Part shown: positions 33,221 through 41,503 of the stretch, piece after piece
Layout of the letters: each line of letters begins with the position of its first letter
Numbering within the stretch: position 1 is the stretch's first letter
Source of the DNA: Terracoccus sp. 273MFTsu3.1
GTDB lineage: Bacteria; Actinomycetota; Actinomycetes; Actinomycetales; Dermatophilaceae
Reading direction: 5' to 3'
NCBI RefSeq assembly: GCF_000383675.1
Contig: NZ_KB911820.1
Coordinates: 620,001-684,000 of the forward strand
DNA length: 64,000 nt
The notes under the pieces: model-generated
Told to the model about the DNA's origin: nothing
The model's database searches: none
What the model saw: the letters and a program-made list of their open reading frames with translations, nothing else
Made by a program: the position numbers and the translations under genes

Positions 33221-34522
33221 TCAGGCGGCGACCGGCGCCGGGGCCGCCTCGAGCGGCCGCTCGGCGACGGCCCGCTCCGCGGCGACGCGGTCCGCGGCGG
33301 CGCGACGCTCGTCGACCCGACGGTCGCGGAGCGCGGCGCGCAGACGCCACGCGCCGTAGACGGCGACGAGGCTGATGACGAGGTGCAGGCCGAGGAAGCC
33401 GTTCGCCAGCCCCATCCCGAGCAGGGCGCCGGCGACGAGCGGCCCGACGGCCGAGAAGGTCGTCTGGATCGCCGTGAAGGTGCCGAGCGTCGTGCCGACG
33501 AGCCCGCGGGGAGCGAGGCTCGCGGTGAGCGGGTTGAGGACGGGGGCGTACATCGTCTCGCCGACGGCGAAGATGCCGAACGTCGTGACGAAGAGAGCCG
33601 AGGCGACCTCCGGCGTGAGCTGCGCGACCGAGAGGACGACCCACGACAGGGTCCAGATGGCACCGACGACCATGAGCAGGCTCGCCGCGTTGCGTCGCGC
33701 GGTGACGCGCACGACGACGACCTGCAGGGCCACGATGACGACGCAGTTGACGGCAGCCGCGAGGCCGATGGCGGACTCGTCGACGTCGAGGACCGTGAGG
33801 GCGTACGCCGGCAGGCCGGACTCGAACTGGGCGTAGAAGCCGAGGGCCAGGGCCACCGCGACGACCGCGGTCCAGCGCAGGGCGGGCACGGCGAAGATGC
33901 GGCGCAGGGCCTCCATCGTGCCGAGCTGCGTCTCCGCCTCGCCGGCGGCGAGGTCCGGGGCGACCTCGCTCGGGGCGCCGATGCCCGCGACGTGGATGAG
34001 GACGGCCGAGATCGCGAAGCCCGCACCCGCCGCGATGAACGCGAACGTCATGCCGTCGGCGCGCGAGAGGTCGACGAACTGGCCGGCGACGAAGGCGCCG
34101 AGGGCCATGCCGATGGCCTCGGCCGTGAACTTGTAGGCGAAGACCTTGCGGCGGTCGTCGCTCCCGGCCCAGCGCAGCACGAGCACCGAGGCGGCCGGAC
34201 CTGCCGCGGTCAGGCCGAACCCGAAGACGAACATGCCGACGAGGAAGGCCGGGGCCGACCCGGCCCAGACGAGGCTGCCGACGCCGACGGCGGCGAGCAG
34301 CTTGGCCACGACGGCGACGGCGACCGGGTTGTAGCGGTCGCTGAGGCGCCCGGCGAAGGGTGCGGCGACGAGCGCGCCGACCGAGAAGAGCGTGCTGGCC
34401 AGGGCGGCGGCGAGCGCTCCCCAGCCGCGGGTGTTGGCCGCATACGCGTACTGGTAGGGCAGCACGGTGCCCCATCCGAGCATGCCGATGGACGACGCGA
34501 GGATGAGCAGCTTGGTGCGCAT
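33221..34522 (-). CDS. MFS transporter controlled by a divergent MarR
   Basis: 433 residues with twelve predicted membrane helices and the MFS loop AGRLSDRYNPVAVAVVAKLL after helix 2. The C-terminal ~35 residues are a cytoplasmic Arg/Ala/Glu-rich tail. It resembles drug-efflux members. The substrate is unknown. The start at 34522 (MRTKLLILASS) is preferred over an in-frame ATG at 34636, which would run into the operator region. The divergent MarR gene and the palindromes between them indicate repression released by the transported compound or a relative. Confidence 0.87.
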   Translation of the reverse strand: MRTKLLILASSIGMLGWGTVLPYQYAYAANTRGWGALAAALASTLFSVGALVAAPFAGRLSDRYNPVAVAVVAKLLAAVGVGSLVWAGSAPAFLVGMFVFGFGLTAAGPAASVLVLRWAGSDDRRKVFAYKFTAEAIGMALGAFVAGQFVDLSRADGMTFAFIAAGAGFAISAVLIHVAGIGAPSEVAPDLAAGEAETQLGTMEALRRIFAVPALRWTAVVAVALALGFYAQFESGLPAYALTVLDVDESAIGLAAAVNCVVIVALQVVVVRVTARRNAASLLMVVGAIWTLSWVVLSVAQLTPEVASALFVTTFGIFAVGETMYAPVLNPLTASLAPRGLVGTTLGTFTAIQTTFSAVGPLVAGALLGMGLANGFLGLHLVISLVAVYGAWRLRAALRDRRVDERRAAADRVAAERAVAERPLEAAPAPVAA

Positions 34523-34584
34523 GGGTTTCACACCCTTTCGGGGACGGGGGAGGCGGACTTCGGGAGTCAACGCAGCTTCGGCAT

Positions 34585-34615
34585 CGAATATTTCGTCATC
34601 GAAGTTCGACTTCGA
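34585..34615. promoter_or_regulatory. MarR operator pair between MFS and MarR genes
   Basis: A perfect palindrome TCGAAGT-TCG-ACTTCGA (34599-34615) and, just upstream, CGAA-TAT-TTCG (34585-34595). Both lie in the 134-nt divergent spacer, whose AT content is well above the surroundings. Two sites sharing CGAA/TTCG half-sites fit binding of two MarR dimers controlling both genes. Confidence 0.7.
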
Positions 34616-34656
34616 AAGAGTAGCACCAGCTCCCACGGGTGCGACAATGCGTTTCC

Positions 34657-35169
34657 ATGGCAGCGAAGCGACGACAGACCGCCCAGCAGGAGCACGCCGC
34701 GGACGTCGCGACCTACGTGGCGGCTGGTGGCGAGGAGTCCGTGCAGCGGGTCATCACCGCGGTGTTCTCGGTGACGAAGAAGCTCGACCAGTGGTACGTC
34801 CGCCAGTTCGCCGACCTCGACCTGACCCAGGGTGAGTGGTCGGTCCTCGCGTCCCTGGCCCGCGCGGGCGACACGTGCCTCACCCCGAGCCAGCTCGCCG
34901 ACCTCTCCAACGTCGCCCCCTCCTCGATGACGCACCGCCTCGACAAGATGGCCGGCCGCGGCCTGCTCCAGCGCCGCCCCGACGAGTCCAACCGCACCCG
35001 CACCCTCGTCTCCCTGACGAAGGACGGGTGGGCCCTGTTCAGCGCCGCGGTCCGCGAGTCCAACGTCGTCGAGAGCGACACCCTGCGCGGCCTGTCCGAC
35101 TCGGAGCGGCACGAGCTGGCCCGGCTCCTCGAGATCGTCATCGCGGGCCTCGACGACATCGACGCGTAG
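34657..35169 (+). CDS. MarR-family transcriptional regulator
   Basis: 170 residues. Helical N-terminus, then QGEWSVLASLARAGDTCLTPSQLADLSNVAPSSMTHRLDKMAGRG (helix-turn-helix) and RRPDESNRTRTLVSLTKDG (wing), with C-terminal dimerisation helices. It is divergent from the MFS gene with palindromic operators in between, so it probably represses both the transporter and itself. ATG at 34657 is chosen; GACAAT lies 9 nt before it and there is no Shine-Dalgarno site. Confidence 0.9.
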   Translation: MAAKRRQTAQQEHAADVATYVAAGGEESVQRVITAVFSVTKKLDQWYVRQFADLDLTQGEWSVLASLARAGDTCLTPSQLADLSNVAPSSMTHRLDKMAGRGLLQRRPDESNRTRTLVSLTKDGWALFSAAVRESNVVESDTLRGLSDSERHELARLLEIVIAGLDDIDA

Positions 35170-35190
35170 CCCGGGCCGGCGTCGCGGGCG

Positions 35191-35196
35191 TAGCGT
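35191..35196 (+). promoter_or_regulatory. -10 element of a leaderless promoter for the SDR gene
   Basis: TAGCGT followed by 7 nt and the ATG at 35204. Confidence 0.5.
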
Positions 35197-35203
35197 CGCC
35201 CGC

Positions 35204-36055
35204 ATGAACGCCAACGGGCAGCCGGTCGCCCTCGTCACCGGAACCTCCTCGGGCATGGGCCTGCACACCGCCGTCGAGCTGGCCCGCCGCGGCCTCACCG
35301 TCGTCGCGACGATGCGCGACACGAGCCGGTCCGCGGCGCTGACCGATGCCGCGACCGAGGCCGGCGTCGAGGTCGACGTGCGAGCCCTCGACGTCACCGA
35401 CCACGAGGCCGCCCGCGCCTGCGTCGACGGGGTGCTCGCCGACCATGGCCGCCTCGACGTCCTCGTCAACAACGCCGGCCGGGGCGCCGTCGCCACCGCC
35501 GAACAGCTGAGCCTCGACGAGATCCGCGACCAGCTCGAGGTCAACTACCTCGGACCCGTCGCCCTGACCAAGCTCGTGCTGCCCCACATGCGGTCGGCCG
35601 GGTCCGGCACGGTGCTCACCGTGACGAGCGTGGGCGGCGCCGTCGGGCAGCCGTTCGCCGACGCCTACTGCGGCGCGAAGTTCGCCGTCGAGGGCTTCAT
35701 GCAGTCGCTCGCCGTCGTCATGCTCGCCCACGGCGTGCACGTCTCGGTCATCGAGCCCGCGGCCGTCGCGAGCGACTTCGTCGGCAACGTGGCCCGTCCC
35801 GAGGGCGACCCCGCCGACCCGTATGCCGCCCAGCTCGACGCCTATCTCGCGCGGTCCGCGGGCGCCTTCGCCAGTGCGCAGTCCTCCCGGGACGCCGCGG
35901 TCGCCATCGCCGACGCCGCGACGTCGGCCGAGCACCGCTTCCGCTGGCAGACCTCGGAGGGTGCGACCGCCTTCGTCGGGATGTCGCTCGCCGACACCGA
36001 CGGCAGCCGCGTGCTCGGCGTGACCCGGTCCTGGATCGAGTCGGCTCCTCGTTAG
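35204..36055 (+). CDS. Short-chain dehydrogenase/reductase (classical SDR)
   Basis: 283-residue NAD(P)-dependent oxidoreductase. The cofactor loop TGTSSGMG (residues 12-19) is followed by NNAG (89-92) and the catalytic residues Asn114, Ser142, Tyr155 and Lys159 (YCGAK). ATMRD after strand 2 suggests NADP preference. The substrate is unknown; the C-terminal region resembles oxidoreductases acting on hydrophobic alcohols or ketones. It has its own leaderless -10 and lies 34 nt after the MarR gene, so co-regulation with MarR is possible but not shown. Confidence 0.9.
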   Translation: MNANGQPVALVTGTSSGMGLHTAVELARRGLTVVATMRDTSRSAALTDAATEAGVEVDVRALDVTDHEAARACVDGVLADHGRLDVLVNNAGRGAVATAEQLSLDEIRDQLEVNYLGPVALTKLVLPHMRSAGSGTVLTVTSVGGAVGQPFADAYCGAKFAVEGFMQSLAVVMLAHGVHVSVIEPAAVASDFVGNVARPEGDPADPYAAQLDAYLARSAGAFASAQSSRDAAVAIADAATSAEHRFRWQTSEGATAFVGMSLADTDGSRVLGVTRSWIESAPR

Positions 36056-36058
36056 AGT
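36053..36058 (+). promoter_or_regulatory. -10 element of the BluB-CobT gene, overlapping the SDR stop codon
   Basis: TAGAGT followed by 6 nt and the GTG at 36065. The TAG at its 5' end is the stop codon of the SDR gene. Confidence 0.55.
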
Positions 36059-36064
36059 CGGCCC

Positions 36065-37735
36065 GTGAGCTACCGCAGGCCCGTCCCGACGATCGGCGAC
36101 CCGTCGTCGGCCGCCGAGCGGGCCCAGGCGCCCGACGCGTGGGCCCTGCGCGACGACCTCGCCTCGCTCGAGCGGGTCGTCGGCGCTCGCCGCGACATCC
36201 GCCGCTTCCGCCCCGACCCGGTGCCCGACGACGTGCTCACCGCGGTGCTCACGGCCGGTCACCGAGGTCCGTCGGTCGGGCACAGCCAGCCGTGGCGCTT
36301 CGTGGTCGTCACCGAGGCCGCGACCCGTGACGCCGCCGCCCTCATGGCCGACCGGTGCCGCCTGCGCCAGGCCACCGCGATGACGGAGGAGTCGGCCCGC
36401 GGCCTGCTCGACCTGCGCCTCGAGGGCATCCGCGAGGCACCTGTCGGGGTCGTCGTCGCGTGCGACCGCCGCACCCCCGCCGCCGGGGTGCTCGGTCGGG
36501 CCACGTTCCCCGACGCCGACCTCTGGTCGTGCGCCGCGGCCATCGAGAACATCTGGCTGACGGCCCGTGCCCACGGTCTCGGCCTCGGCTGGGTCACCCT
36601 CTTCGAGCCGGCCGAGCTCGCCGACCTCCTCGGTCTGCCCGACGGCGTCGAGACCCTCGGCTGGCTCTGCCTCGGCTGGCCCGACGAGCGCCCGCCCGAG
36701 CCCGGCCTCGAGCGCGCCGGGTGGTCCCGCCGGCTGCCGCTCGAGCAGGTCGTCATGCGTGAGCGCTGGACCGAGCGCGACGCCCCGCCCTCCCACCTGC
36801 GTGCGCCCGAGCCGGCCGACGTCGTGGCCGCCCGCGACCGCTCCGACGACCTCCTCACGGTGCCGGGCTCGCTCGGGGTCCTCGACACGGTGCTCGACCG
36901 CGTCACCGCGCTCGCGGCCGTCGACGGTCGGGGCACTCTGGTCGTCGCGGCCGCCGACCATGCCGTGACGGCATACGGCATCTCGGCCTTCGACCCCACG
37001 GTGACGGCCGACGTCGCCCGCGCGACCCGCGAGGGCACGTCGATGGGAGCCGTGGCGGCGCGCGCTGCGGGCCTCGACGTCGAGCTCATCGATGCCGGGA
37101 TCGGTTGCAGCAGAGGTGATCTCGTCACCTCTGACGCGCTCGACGAGACGGTGTATGCCGCCTTGCTCACTCTCGGTCGGGACCGCGGTCGCGTGCTCGC
37201 GGGTTCCGGTCCCGTGGCGCTCGGCGAGGTCGGCGTCGGCAACACGACCGTGGCGGCCGCACTCGCCGCGGCCCTGCTCGACGTGCCGGCCGACGACGTC
37301 GTCGGCCGCGGGTCGTCCGCCGACGCCGCGATGCTCGACCGGAAGCGCGACGTCGTGGCGCAGGCGCTCGCCCGGGTGGGGAGCGTCGGTCCCGACGAGG
37401 CCGTCCGTCGCCTCGGTGGGGGAGAGCTCGCCGTCCTCACCGGGATCGTGCTCGGAGTGGCCGAGTCCGGAGGGGTCGTGGTGCTCGACGGCCTCGCGAC
37501 GTCGGTGTGTGCGCTCGCCGCCGTGCGTCTCGAGCCGGCGGTCGCGGCGCACCTCGTCGCCGGCCAGCGGTCACGTGAGAAGGCCCACGCCCTCGTGCTC
37601 CGCGAGCTGGGTCTCGAGCCCCTCCTCGACCTGCGGATCCGTGCGGGCGAGGGCGTCGGCGCGGCCCTCGCGACCGGCCTCGTCAAGGACGCGCTGGCCC
37701 TGCGGACGGGCGTCGCGCGCACCTCCACGGTTTGA
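36065..37735 (+). CDS. bluB-cobT: BluB-CobT fusion: 5,6-dimethylbenzimidazole synthase and its phosphoribosyltransferase
   Basis: 556-residue bifunctional enzyme for the lower ligand of vitamin B12. Residues ~30-235 are BluB, a flavin-destructase nitroreductase-fold enzyme that turns FMN into DMB: RRDIRRFRPDPVPDDVL, GHRGPSVGHSQPWRFVVV, DLWSCAAAIENIWLTARAHG. Residues ~255-556 are CobT, which attaches DMB to nicotinate mononucleotide to give alpha-ribazole phosphate. It shows VPGSLGVLD, VVAAADHAVTAYGIS, IGVGNTT-like GVGNTTVAAAL, GLATSVCALAAV and the catalytic Glu529 in RAGEGVGAALA. Fusion would channel DMB between the sites. No other cobalamin gene is nearby. Leaderless GTG start. Confidence 0.92.
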   Translation: MSYRRPVPTIGDPSSAAERAQAPDAWALRDDLASLERVVGARRDIRRFRPDPVPDDVLTAVLTAGHRGPSVGHSQPWRFVVVTEAATRDAAALMADRCRLRQATAMTEESARGLLDLRLEGIREAPVGVVVACDRRTPAAGVLGRATFPDADLWSCAAAIENIWLTARAHGLGLGWVTLFEPAELADLLGLPDGVETLGWLCLGWPDERPPEPGLERAGWSRRLPLEQVVMRERWTERDAPPSHLRAPEPADVVAARDRSDDLLTVPGSLGVLDTVLDRVTALAAVDGRGTLVVAAADHAVTAYGISAFDPTVTADVARATREGTSMGAVAARAAGLDVELIDAGIGCSRGDLVTSDALDETVYAALLTLGRDRGRVLAGSGPVALGEVGVGNTTVAAALAAALLDVPADDVVGRGSSADAAMLDRKRDVVAQALARVGSVGPDEAVRRLGGGELAVLTGIVLGVAESGGVVVLDGLATSVCALAAVRLEPAVAAHLVAGQRSREKAHALVLRELGLEPLLDLRIRAGEGVGAALATGLVKDALALRTGVARTSTV

Positions 37736-37761
37736 GTCCGACGGCGGGACCCCTCTAGTTT
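37732..37761 (+). promoter_or_regulatory. Promoter of the peptide transporter gene
   Basis: TTGAGT at 37732-37737, 18-nt spacer, TAGTTT at 37756-37761. The predicted leader of ~45 nt contains a small GGTTG-TC-CAACC hairpin (37768-37779) before the ribosome site. Confidence 0.5.
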
Positions 37762-37813
37762 TGTGTGGTTGTCCAACCATCGAACTGCCCTCACGAGGGG
37801 CTGGGAGACTCGC

Positions 37814-39379
37814 ATGACCACACAGACCCAGGACCGACCACCGACTCCCGAGTCGGGCGCCAGCGCCGACGACCGGGCCTTCCTCGGGCACCCCAAGGGA
37901 CTGTCGACCCTCTTCTTCGTCGAGCTGTGGGAGCGCTTCTCCTACTACGGGATGCGCGCCATCCTGCTCTACTTCCTCATCGACACCGTGGCCAACGGCG
38001 GCCTCGGCATCGACGAGACCACCGGCACCGCCGTCGTCGCGATCTACGGAGCGTCCGTCTACCTCCTGTCGATCATCGGCGGCTTCACCGCCGACCGGCT
38101 CTTCGGCGCCCGCCGCTCGACGCTCTACGGCGCCGTCGTCATCATGGCCGGCCACGTCTGCCTCGCCGTCCCGGCCGCGGCGACCGCCTGGCTCGGCATC
38201 GCGCTCGTCGCCCTCGGCACCGGCCTGCTCAAGCCCAACGTCTCCGCCATGGTGGGCACGCTCTACAAGCCCGAGGACGCGCGTCGCGACGGCGGCTTCT
38301 CGATCTTCTACATGTCGATCAACATCGGCTCGTTCTTCTCGCCGCTCGTCGTCGGCTGGCTGCGTGAGCACTACGGCTACCACGCCGGGTTCTCGGCCGC
38401 CGCGGTCGGCATGGCCATCGCCATCGCCTGGTTCGTCCTCGGTCGCAAGGCCCTCGGCCCCGCCGTCGACGACGTGCCCAACCCGCTCTCGCCCGAGGAG
38501 CGCGGTCGCGTGTCGGCCCTCGCCGTCGGAGCGGTCGTCGCCTTCGCGGTCATCGTCGTGCTCGCCGGCCTGTGGCGCGACACGGTCCTCGACCAGGTCA
38601 TCGACGCGATCTCGATCGTCGCGGTCCTGACGCCCATCGCCTACTTCACGATGATGTTCCGCAGCCCCAAGGTCGAGCGCGAGGAGAGGTCGCACCTCGC
38701 CGCCTACCTCCCGCTGTGGATCGGCGCGATGCTCTTCTGGATGATCTTCGAGCAGGCCGCCGGCAAGATGGCGATCTTCGCTGCCGAGAACACCGTCACG
38801 GAGACGGCGGGCATCAGCATCAACCCCGAGTGGTTCCAGTCGATCAACCCGCTCGCCATCGTCCTGCTCGCGCCGATCTTCGGCTGGATCTGGACCAAGC
38901 GTGCCGGGCGCTTCCCGTCGACCCCGATGAAGTTCGTCCTCGGTGTCACGATCATCGGCCTGTCGGCCCTCGCCATGTCGTGGGCCTTCGCGACGTTCCA
39001 GGGCAACACGGCGCCGGTCTACATCCTCGGTGGCATCTTCGTCATGCAGACCGTCGCCGAGCTGTGCCTCTCGCCGGTCGGCCTGTCGGCCACGACCCGT
39101 CTCGCCCCCCGCGCCTTCGCGAGCCAGGCCATGGCGCTGTGGTTCCTCGGCAGCGCAGCGGGCCAGGCGATCGCCGCCCAGCTCATCCAGGCGATGGGCG
39201 GCCTCAGCGACGCGGTGTACTACCTCGTCAACGGCGTCATCACCCTCGTCGTCGCCGGGGTGCTCCTCGCGCTCGTGCCGTGGATCCGTCGCAAGATGTC
39301 GACGGCCGAGCTGCACGCCACCGGCCGCCCCGAGAGCACCGGCAGCACCGACCGCACCGCCGGCGTCTCGGCGCACTGA
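37814..39379 (+). CDS. Proton-dependent oligopeptide transporter (POT/PTR2 family)
   Basis: 521 residues, about 14 membrane helices. The POT signatures are clear: ELWERFSYYGMRAILLYF (ExxER-type motif in helix 1), GGFTADRLFGARRSTLYG, GLLKPNVSAMVGTLY and FSIFYMSINIGSFFSPL. It imports di- and tripeptides using the proton gradient. The ATG at 37814 follows GAGGGGCTGGGAG. The gamma-carbonic anhydrase gene begins 2 nt after its stop and is probably co-transcribed. Confidence 0.94.
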   Translation: MTTQTQDRPPTPESGASADDRAFLGHPKGLSTLFFVELWERFSYYGMRAILLYFLIDTVANGGLGIDETTGTAVVAIYGASVYLLSIIGGFTADRLFGARRSTLYGAVVIMAGHVCLAVPAAATAWLGIALVALGTGLLKPNVSAMVGTLYKPEDARRDGGFSIFYMSINIGSFFSPLVVGWLREHYGYHAGFSAAAVGMAIAIAWFVLGRKALGPAVDDVPNPLSPEERGRVSALAVGAVVAFAVIVVLAGLWRDTVLDQVIDAISIVAVLTPIAYFTMMFRSPKVEREERSHLAAYLPLWIGAMLFWMIFEQAAGKMAIFAAENTVTETAGISINPEWFQSINPLAIVLLAPIFGWIWTKRAGRFPSTPMKFVLGVTIIGLSALAMSWAFATFQGNTAPVYILGGIFVMQTVAELCLSPVGLSATTRLAPRAFASQAMALWFLGSAAGQAIAAQLIQAMGGLSDAVYYLVNGVITLVVAGVLLALVPWIRRKMSTAELHATGRPESTGSTDRTAGVSAH

Positions 39380-39380
39380 C

Positions 39381-39896
39381 GTGATCGTCAGCCTCGACGG
39401 CGTCACCCCGGTGGTCCACGAGACCGCCTGGGTGGCGCCGAGCGCCGACCTCGTCGGGGCCGTCGACCTCCGGGCGGGCTCGAGCGTCTGGTACACCGCC
39501 GTGCTCCGCGCCGACGTCGACCCCATCGTCCTCGGTGAGGGCAGCAACCTGCAGGACGGCGTCGTCGTGCACACCGACGCCGGGCACCCGACGAGCATCG
39601 GCGCGGGCGTGTCCGTCGGCCACCGCGCCGTCCTCCACGGCTGCACCGTCGAGGACGACTGCCTCGTCGGGATGGGTGCGATCGTGCTCAACGGGGCCCG
39701 CATCGGGGCGGGAAGCCTCATCGCCGCCGGCGCGGTCGTGCCCGAGGGAGCCGTCATCCCGCCCCGGTCGCTCGTCGCCGGGGTCCCCGGCAGGATCCGT
39801 CGCGAGATCGACGAGCCGGGTCTCGCGCGCATCCGCGCCAACGCCGAGGTCTACGTCGCGCTCGCCCGCCGGCACCGTGAGGCCACGGCGCACTGA
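39381..39896 (+). CDS. Gamma-class carbonic anhydrase-like protein (left-handed beta-helix)
   Basis: 171 residues of hexapeptide repeats. VIVSLDGVTPVVHETAWVAP, AVLRADVDPIVLGEGSNLQDG, VVVHTDAGHP, SVGHRAVLHGCTVEDDCLVGMGA form the trimeric beta-helix. His64, His81 and His86 match the three zinc ligands. Family members are gamma-carbonic anhydrases or related CaiE/PaaY-type proteins; which one applies is open. The GTG start lies one base after the transporter stop codon. Confidence 0.88.
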   Translation: MIVSLDGVTPVVHETAWVAPSADLVGAVDLRAGSSVWYTAVLRADVDPIVLGEGSNLQDGVVVHTDAGHPTSIGAGVSVGHRAVLHGCTVEDDCLVGMGAIVLNGARIGAGSLIAAGAVVPEGAVIPPRSLVAGVPGRIRREIDEPGLARIRANAEVYVALARRHREATAH

Positions 39897-39930
39897 GACC
39901 CGGCCACCCGGCATACGCCGGCTCGTCTCA
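39894..39930. terminator. Bidirectional terminator-like hairpin between convergent genes
   Basis: Inner stem CCGGC-ATAC-GCCGG (39908-39921) flanked by outer arms TGAGAC (39894-39899) and GTCTCA (39925-39930). The outer arms contain the stop codons of both convergent genes. Confidence 0.55.
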
Positions 39931-40689
39931 GCGGAGCAGCAGGACCGCGGCGACGATGCCTGCGACGACGACGAGCACGCGGAAGAGCGTCGGCGGCAGG
40001 CGGCGGCCGACGCGCGCACCCACGTAGCCGCCGACGACCGAGCCGGCCGCGAGCAGCCCGATGGCCTGCCAGTCGAGGTCCGCGACGGCGACGAAGATGA
40101 GCCCGGCGACGACGTTGCCGGCGAAGATCGCGAGGGTCTTCAGGGCGTTGACGACCCGCAGGTCGATGTCGAGCCCGAGTCCGAGGACGGCGACCATCAT
40201 GACGCCCGACCCGGCGCCGAAGTAGCCGCCGTAGACGCCGGTCAGCAGGGCGAAGAAGGTCGTCACCGGCCCCATCCGGGTGCGTGGCCCGACGTCCTCG
40301 CCGCCGCGCGACCGGAGCCAGCGCGCGACCCAGGGCTGCACGCCGACGAGCAGGCAGGTGAAGAGGATGAGCCACGGCACGACGGCCTCGAAGACGCTGG
40401 ACGGCAGGGCCAGCAGCAGCACCGCGCCGCCGACCGCGCCGAGCGCGCACGTGACGACGACGGTCCACGTGATGCGCGGGTGCTCGCGCAGCTCGGCCCG
40501 GTAGCCGAACGACCCGCTGACGCCTGCGGGGACGAGGCCGACGGTGTTCGAGGCGTTGGCCACGACGGGTGGCAGCCCGACGGCGAGCAGGACCGGGAAG
40601 CTGAGGAGCGAGGCCACCCCGACCGTCGAGGTGAGGACGCCGGCGCCGAGACCTGCGCCGAGGACGGCGAGCATCTCGAGCGGGGTCAC
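39928..40689 (-). CDS. TauE/SafE-family membrane exporter
   Basis: 253 residues, about eight helices. The duplicated family motif is visible: GAGVLTSTVGVASLLSFPVLL...ANASNTVGLVPAGVSG in the N-half and GVYGGYFGAGSGVMMVAVLG...VNALKTLAIFAGNVVAGLIF in the C-half. TauE/SafE proteins export small organosulfur or other organic anions. The GTG start overlaps the stop of the FadR-type regulator gene as GTGA, so it belongs to the regulator's transcript. It may export an anion related to the dicarboxylate handled by the divergent operon. Confidence 0.9.
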   Translation of the reverse strand: MTPLEMLAVLGAGLGAGVLTSTVGVASLLSFPVLLAVGLPPVVANASNTVGLVPAGVSGSFGYRAELREHPRITWTVVVTCALGAVGGAVLLLALPSSVFEAVVPWLILFTCLLVGVQPWVARWLRSRGGEDVGPRTRMGPVTTFFALLTGVYGGYFGAGSGVMMVAVLGLGLDIDLRVVNALKTLAIFAGNVVAGLIFVAVADLDWQAIGLLAAGSVVGGYVGARVGRRLPPTLFRVLVVVAGIVAAVLLLR

Positions 40690-41384
40690 GACCCGTCTCG
40701 CAGCACCGCCACGTCACTGACCATGACGACGTGTGCGTGCATGGCGTCGGCTGCCGCCTCGGGGTCGCCGGAGCGGATGGCGTCGGCGATGGCGCGGTGC
40801 CCGACGAGCGAGTCGGCAGGGCGGCCCGGCTGGCTCAGCGACTCGATGCGGGTCTCGCGGACGAGGTCGCGGATCTCGTCCATCAGCCTGGCGAGCAGCA
40901 GCGAGTGGGCGGCGGCGGTCACGGCGCCGTGGAAGCGCTCGTCGCCCTCGACCCCACGCCCGCCGGCCTCGACGTCGCGGGCCATCTCGGCGATGGCCTC
41001 GTCGATGCGGGCGAGGTCGTCGGCCGTGCGCCGGGCCGCCGCGAGGGCGGCGATCTTCGTCTCGAGGGCGTCGCGGGTGTCGATGATCTCGGGCAGCCGG
41101 TGGGCGTGCGCGCGGATCGCCTCGACGATCCGGCGCGGGCCGGGGGCGTCCGACAGGACCGTGCCGTCGCCGTGCCGGACCGTCACGACACCGATGACCT
41201 CGAGCGCGACGAGGGCCTGGCTGAGCGTGGCGCGGCTGACGCCGAGACGCTGCGCGAGCTCGCGCTCGGGAGGCAGGCGGTCACCCGTCGTGAGACCGTT
41301 CGACTCGATCCACCCGGTGATCTGCTCGGCCACCTGCTCGTAGAGCCGCGTGCGCGTGAGGCGGGACATGCCCGATGTCGACAT
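40686..41384 (-). CDS. GntR-family (FadR subfamily) regulator
   Basis: 232 residues. N-terminal winged helix: RLYEQVAEQITGWIESNGLTTGDRLPPERELAQRLGVSRATLSQAL. The C-terminal ligand-binding FCD domain (about 85-225) includes the metal-ligating ERFHGAVTAAAHS and later GHRAIADAI histidines. FCD members sense organic acids, often malonate, lactate or gluconate. It is divergent from the transporter/CoA-transferase/carboxyltransferase operon with 119 nt in between and probably represses it. ATG at 41384 fits a leaderless -10 (TAGAGT, 6 nt). Confidence 0.9.
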   Translation of the reverse strand: MSTSGMSRLTRTRLYEQVAEQITGWIESNGLTTGDRLPPERELAQRLGVSRATLSQALVALEVIGVVTVRHGDGTVLSDAPGPRRIVEAIRAHAHRLPEIIDTRDALETKIAALAAARRTADDLARIDEAIAEMARDVEAGGRGVEGDERFHGAVTAAAHSLLLARLMDEIRDLVRETRIESLSQPGRPADSLVGHRAIADAIRSGDPEAAADAMHAHVVMVSDVAVLRDGS

Positions 41385-41390
41385 GGGGTC

Positions 41391-41435
41391 ACTCTATTGA
41401 CAGTCGGCCCACTGACCTATTGGCTAGGCCACTGA
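41391..41435. promoter_or_regulatory. Divergent control region of the dicarboxylate module
   Basis: TAGAGT (41391-41396, minus strand) serves the regulator. Beside it are two copies of CCACTGA exactly 20 bp apart (41409-41415, 41429-41435) and a short inverted repeat TGGC-TAG-GCCA (41421-41431). These are candidate FadR-type operators; which one is bound is not determined. Confidence 0.5.
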
Positions 41436-41503
41436 GCCAGCCATGAGCCTCGTCACAAGGGCGTGGAACCAGGCGCGCTGGCCGCGACCGACGGAGGACA
41501 CGC

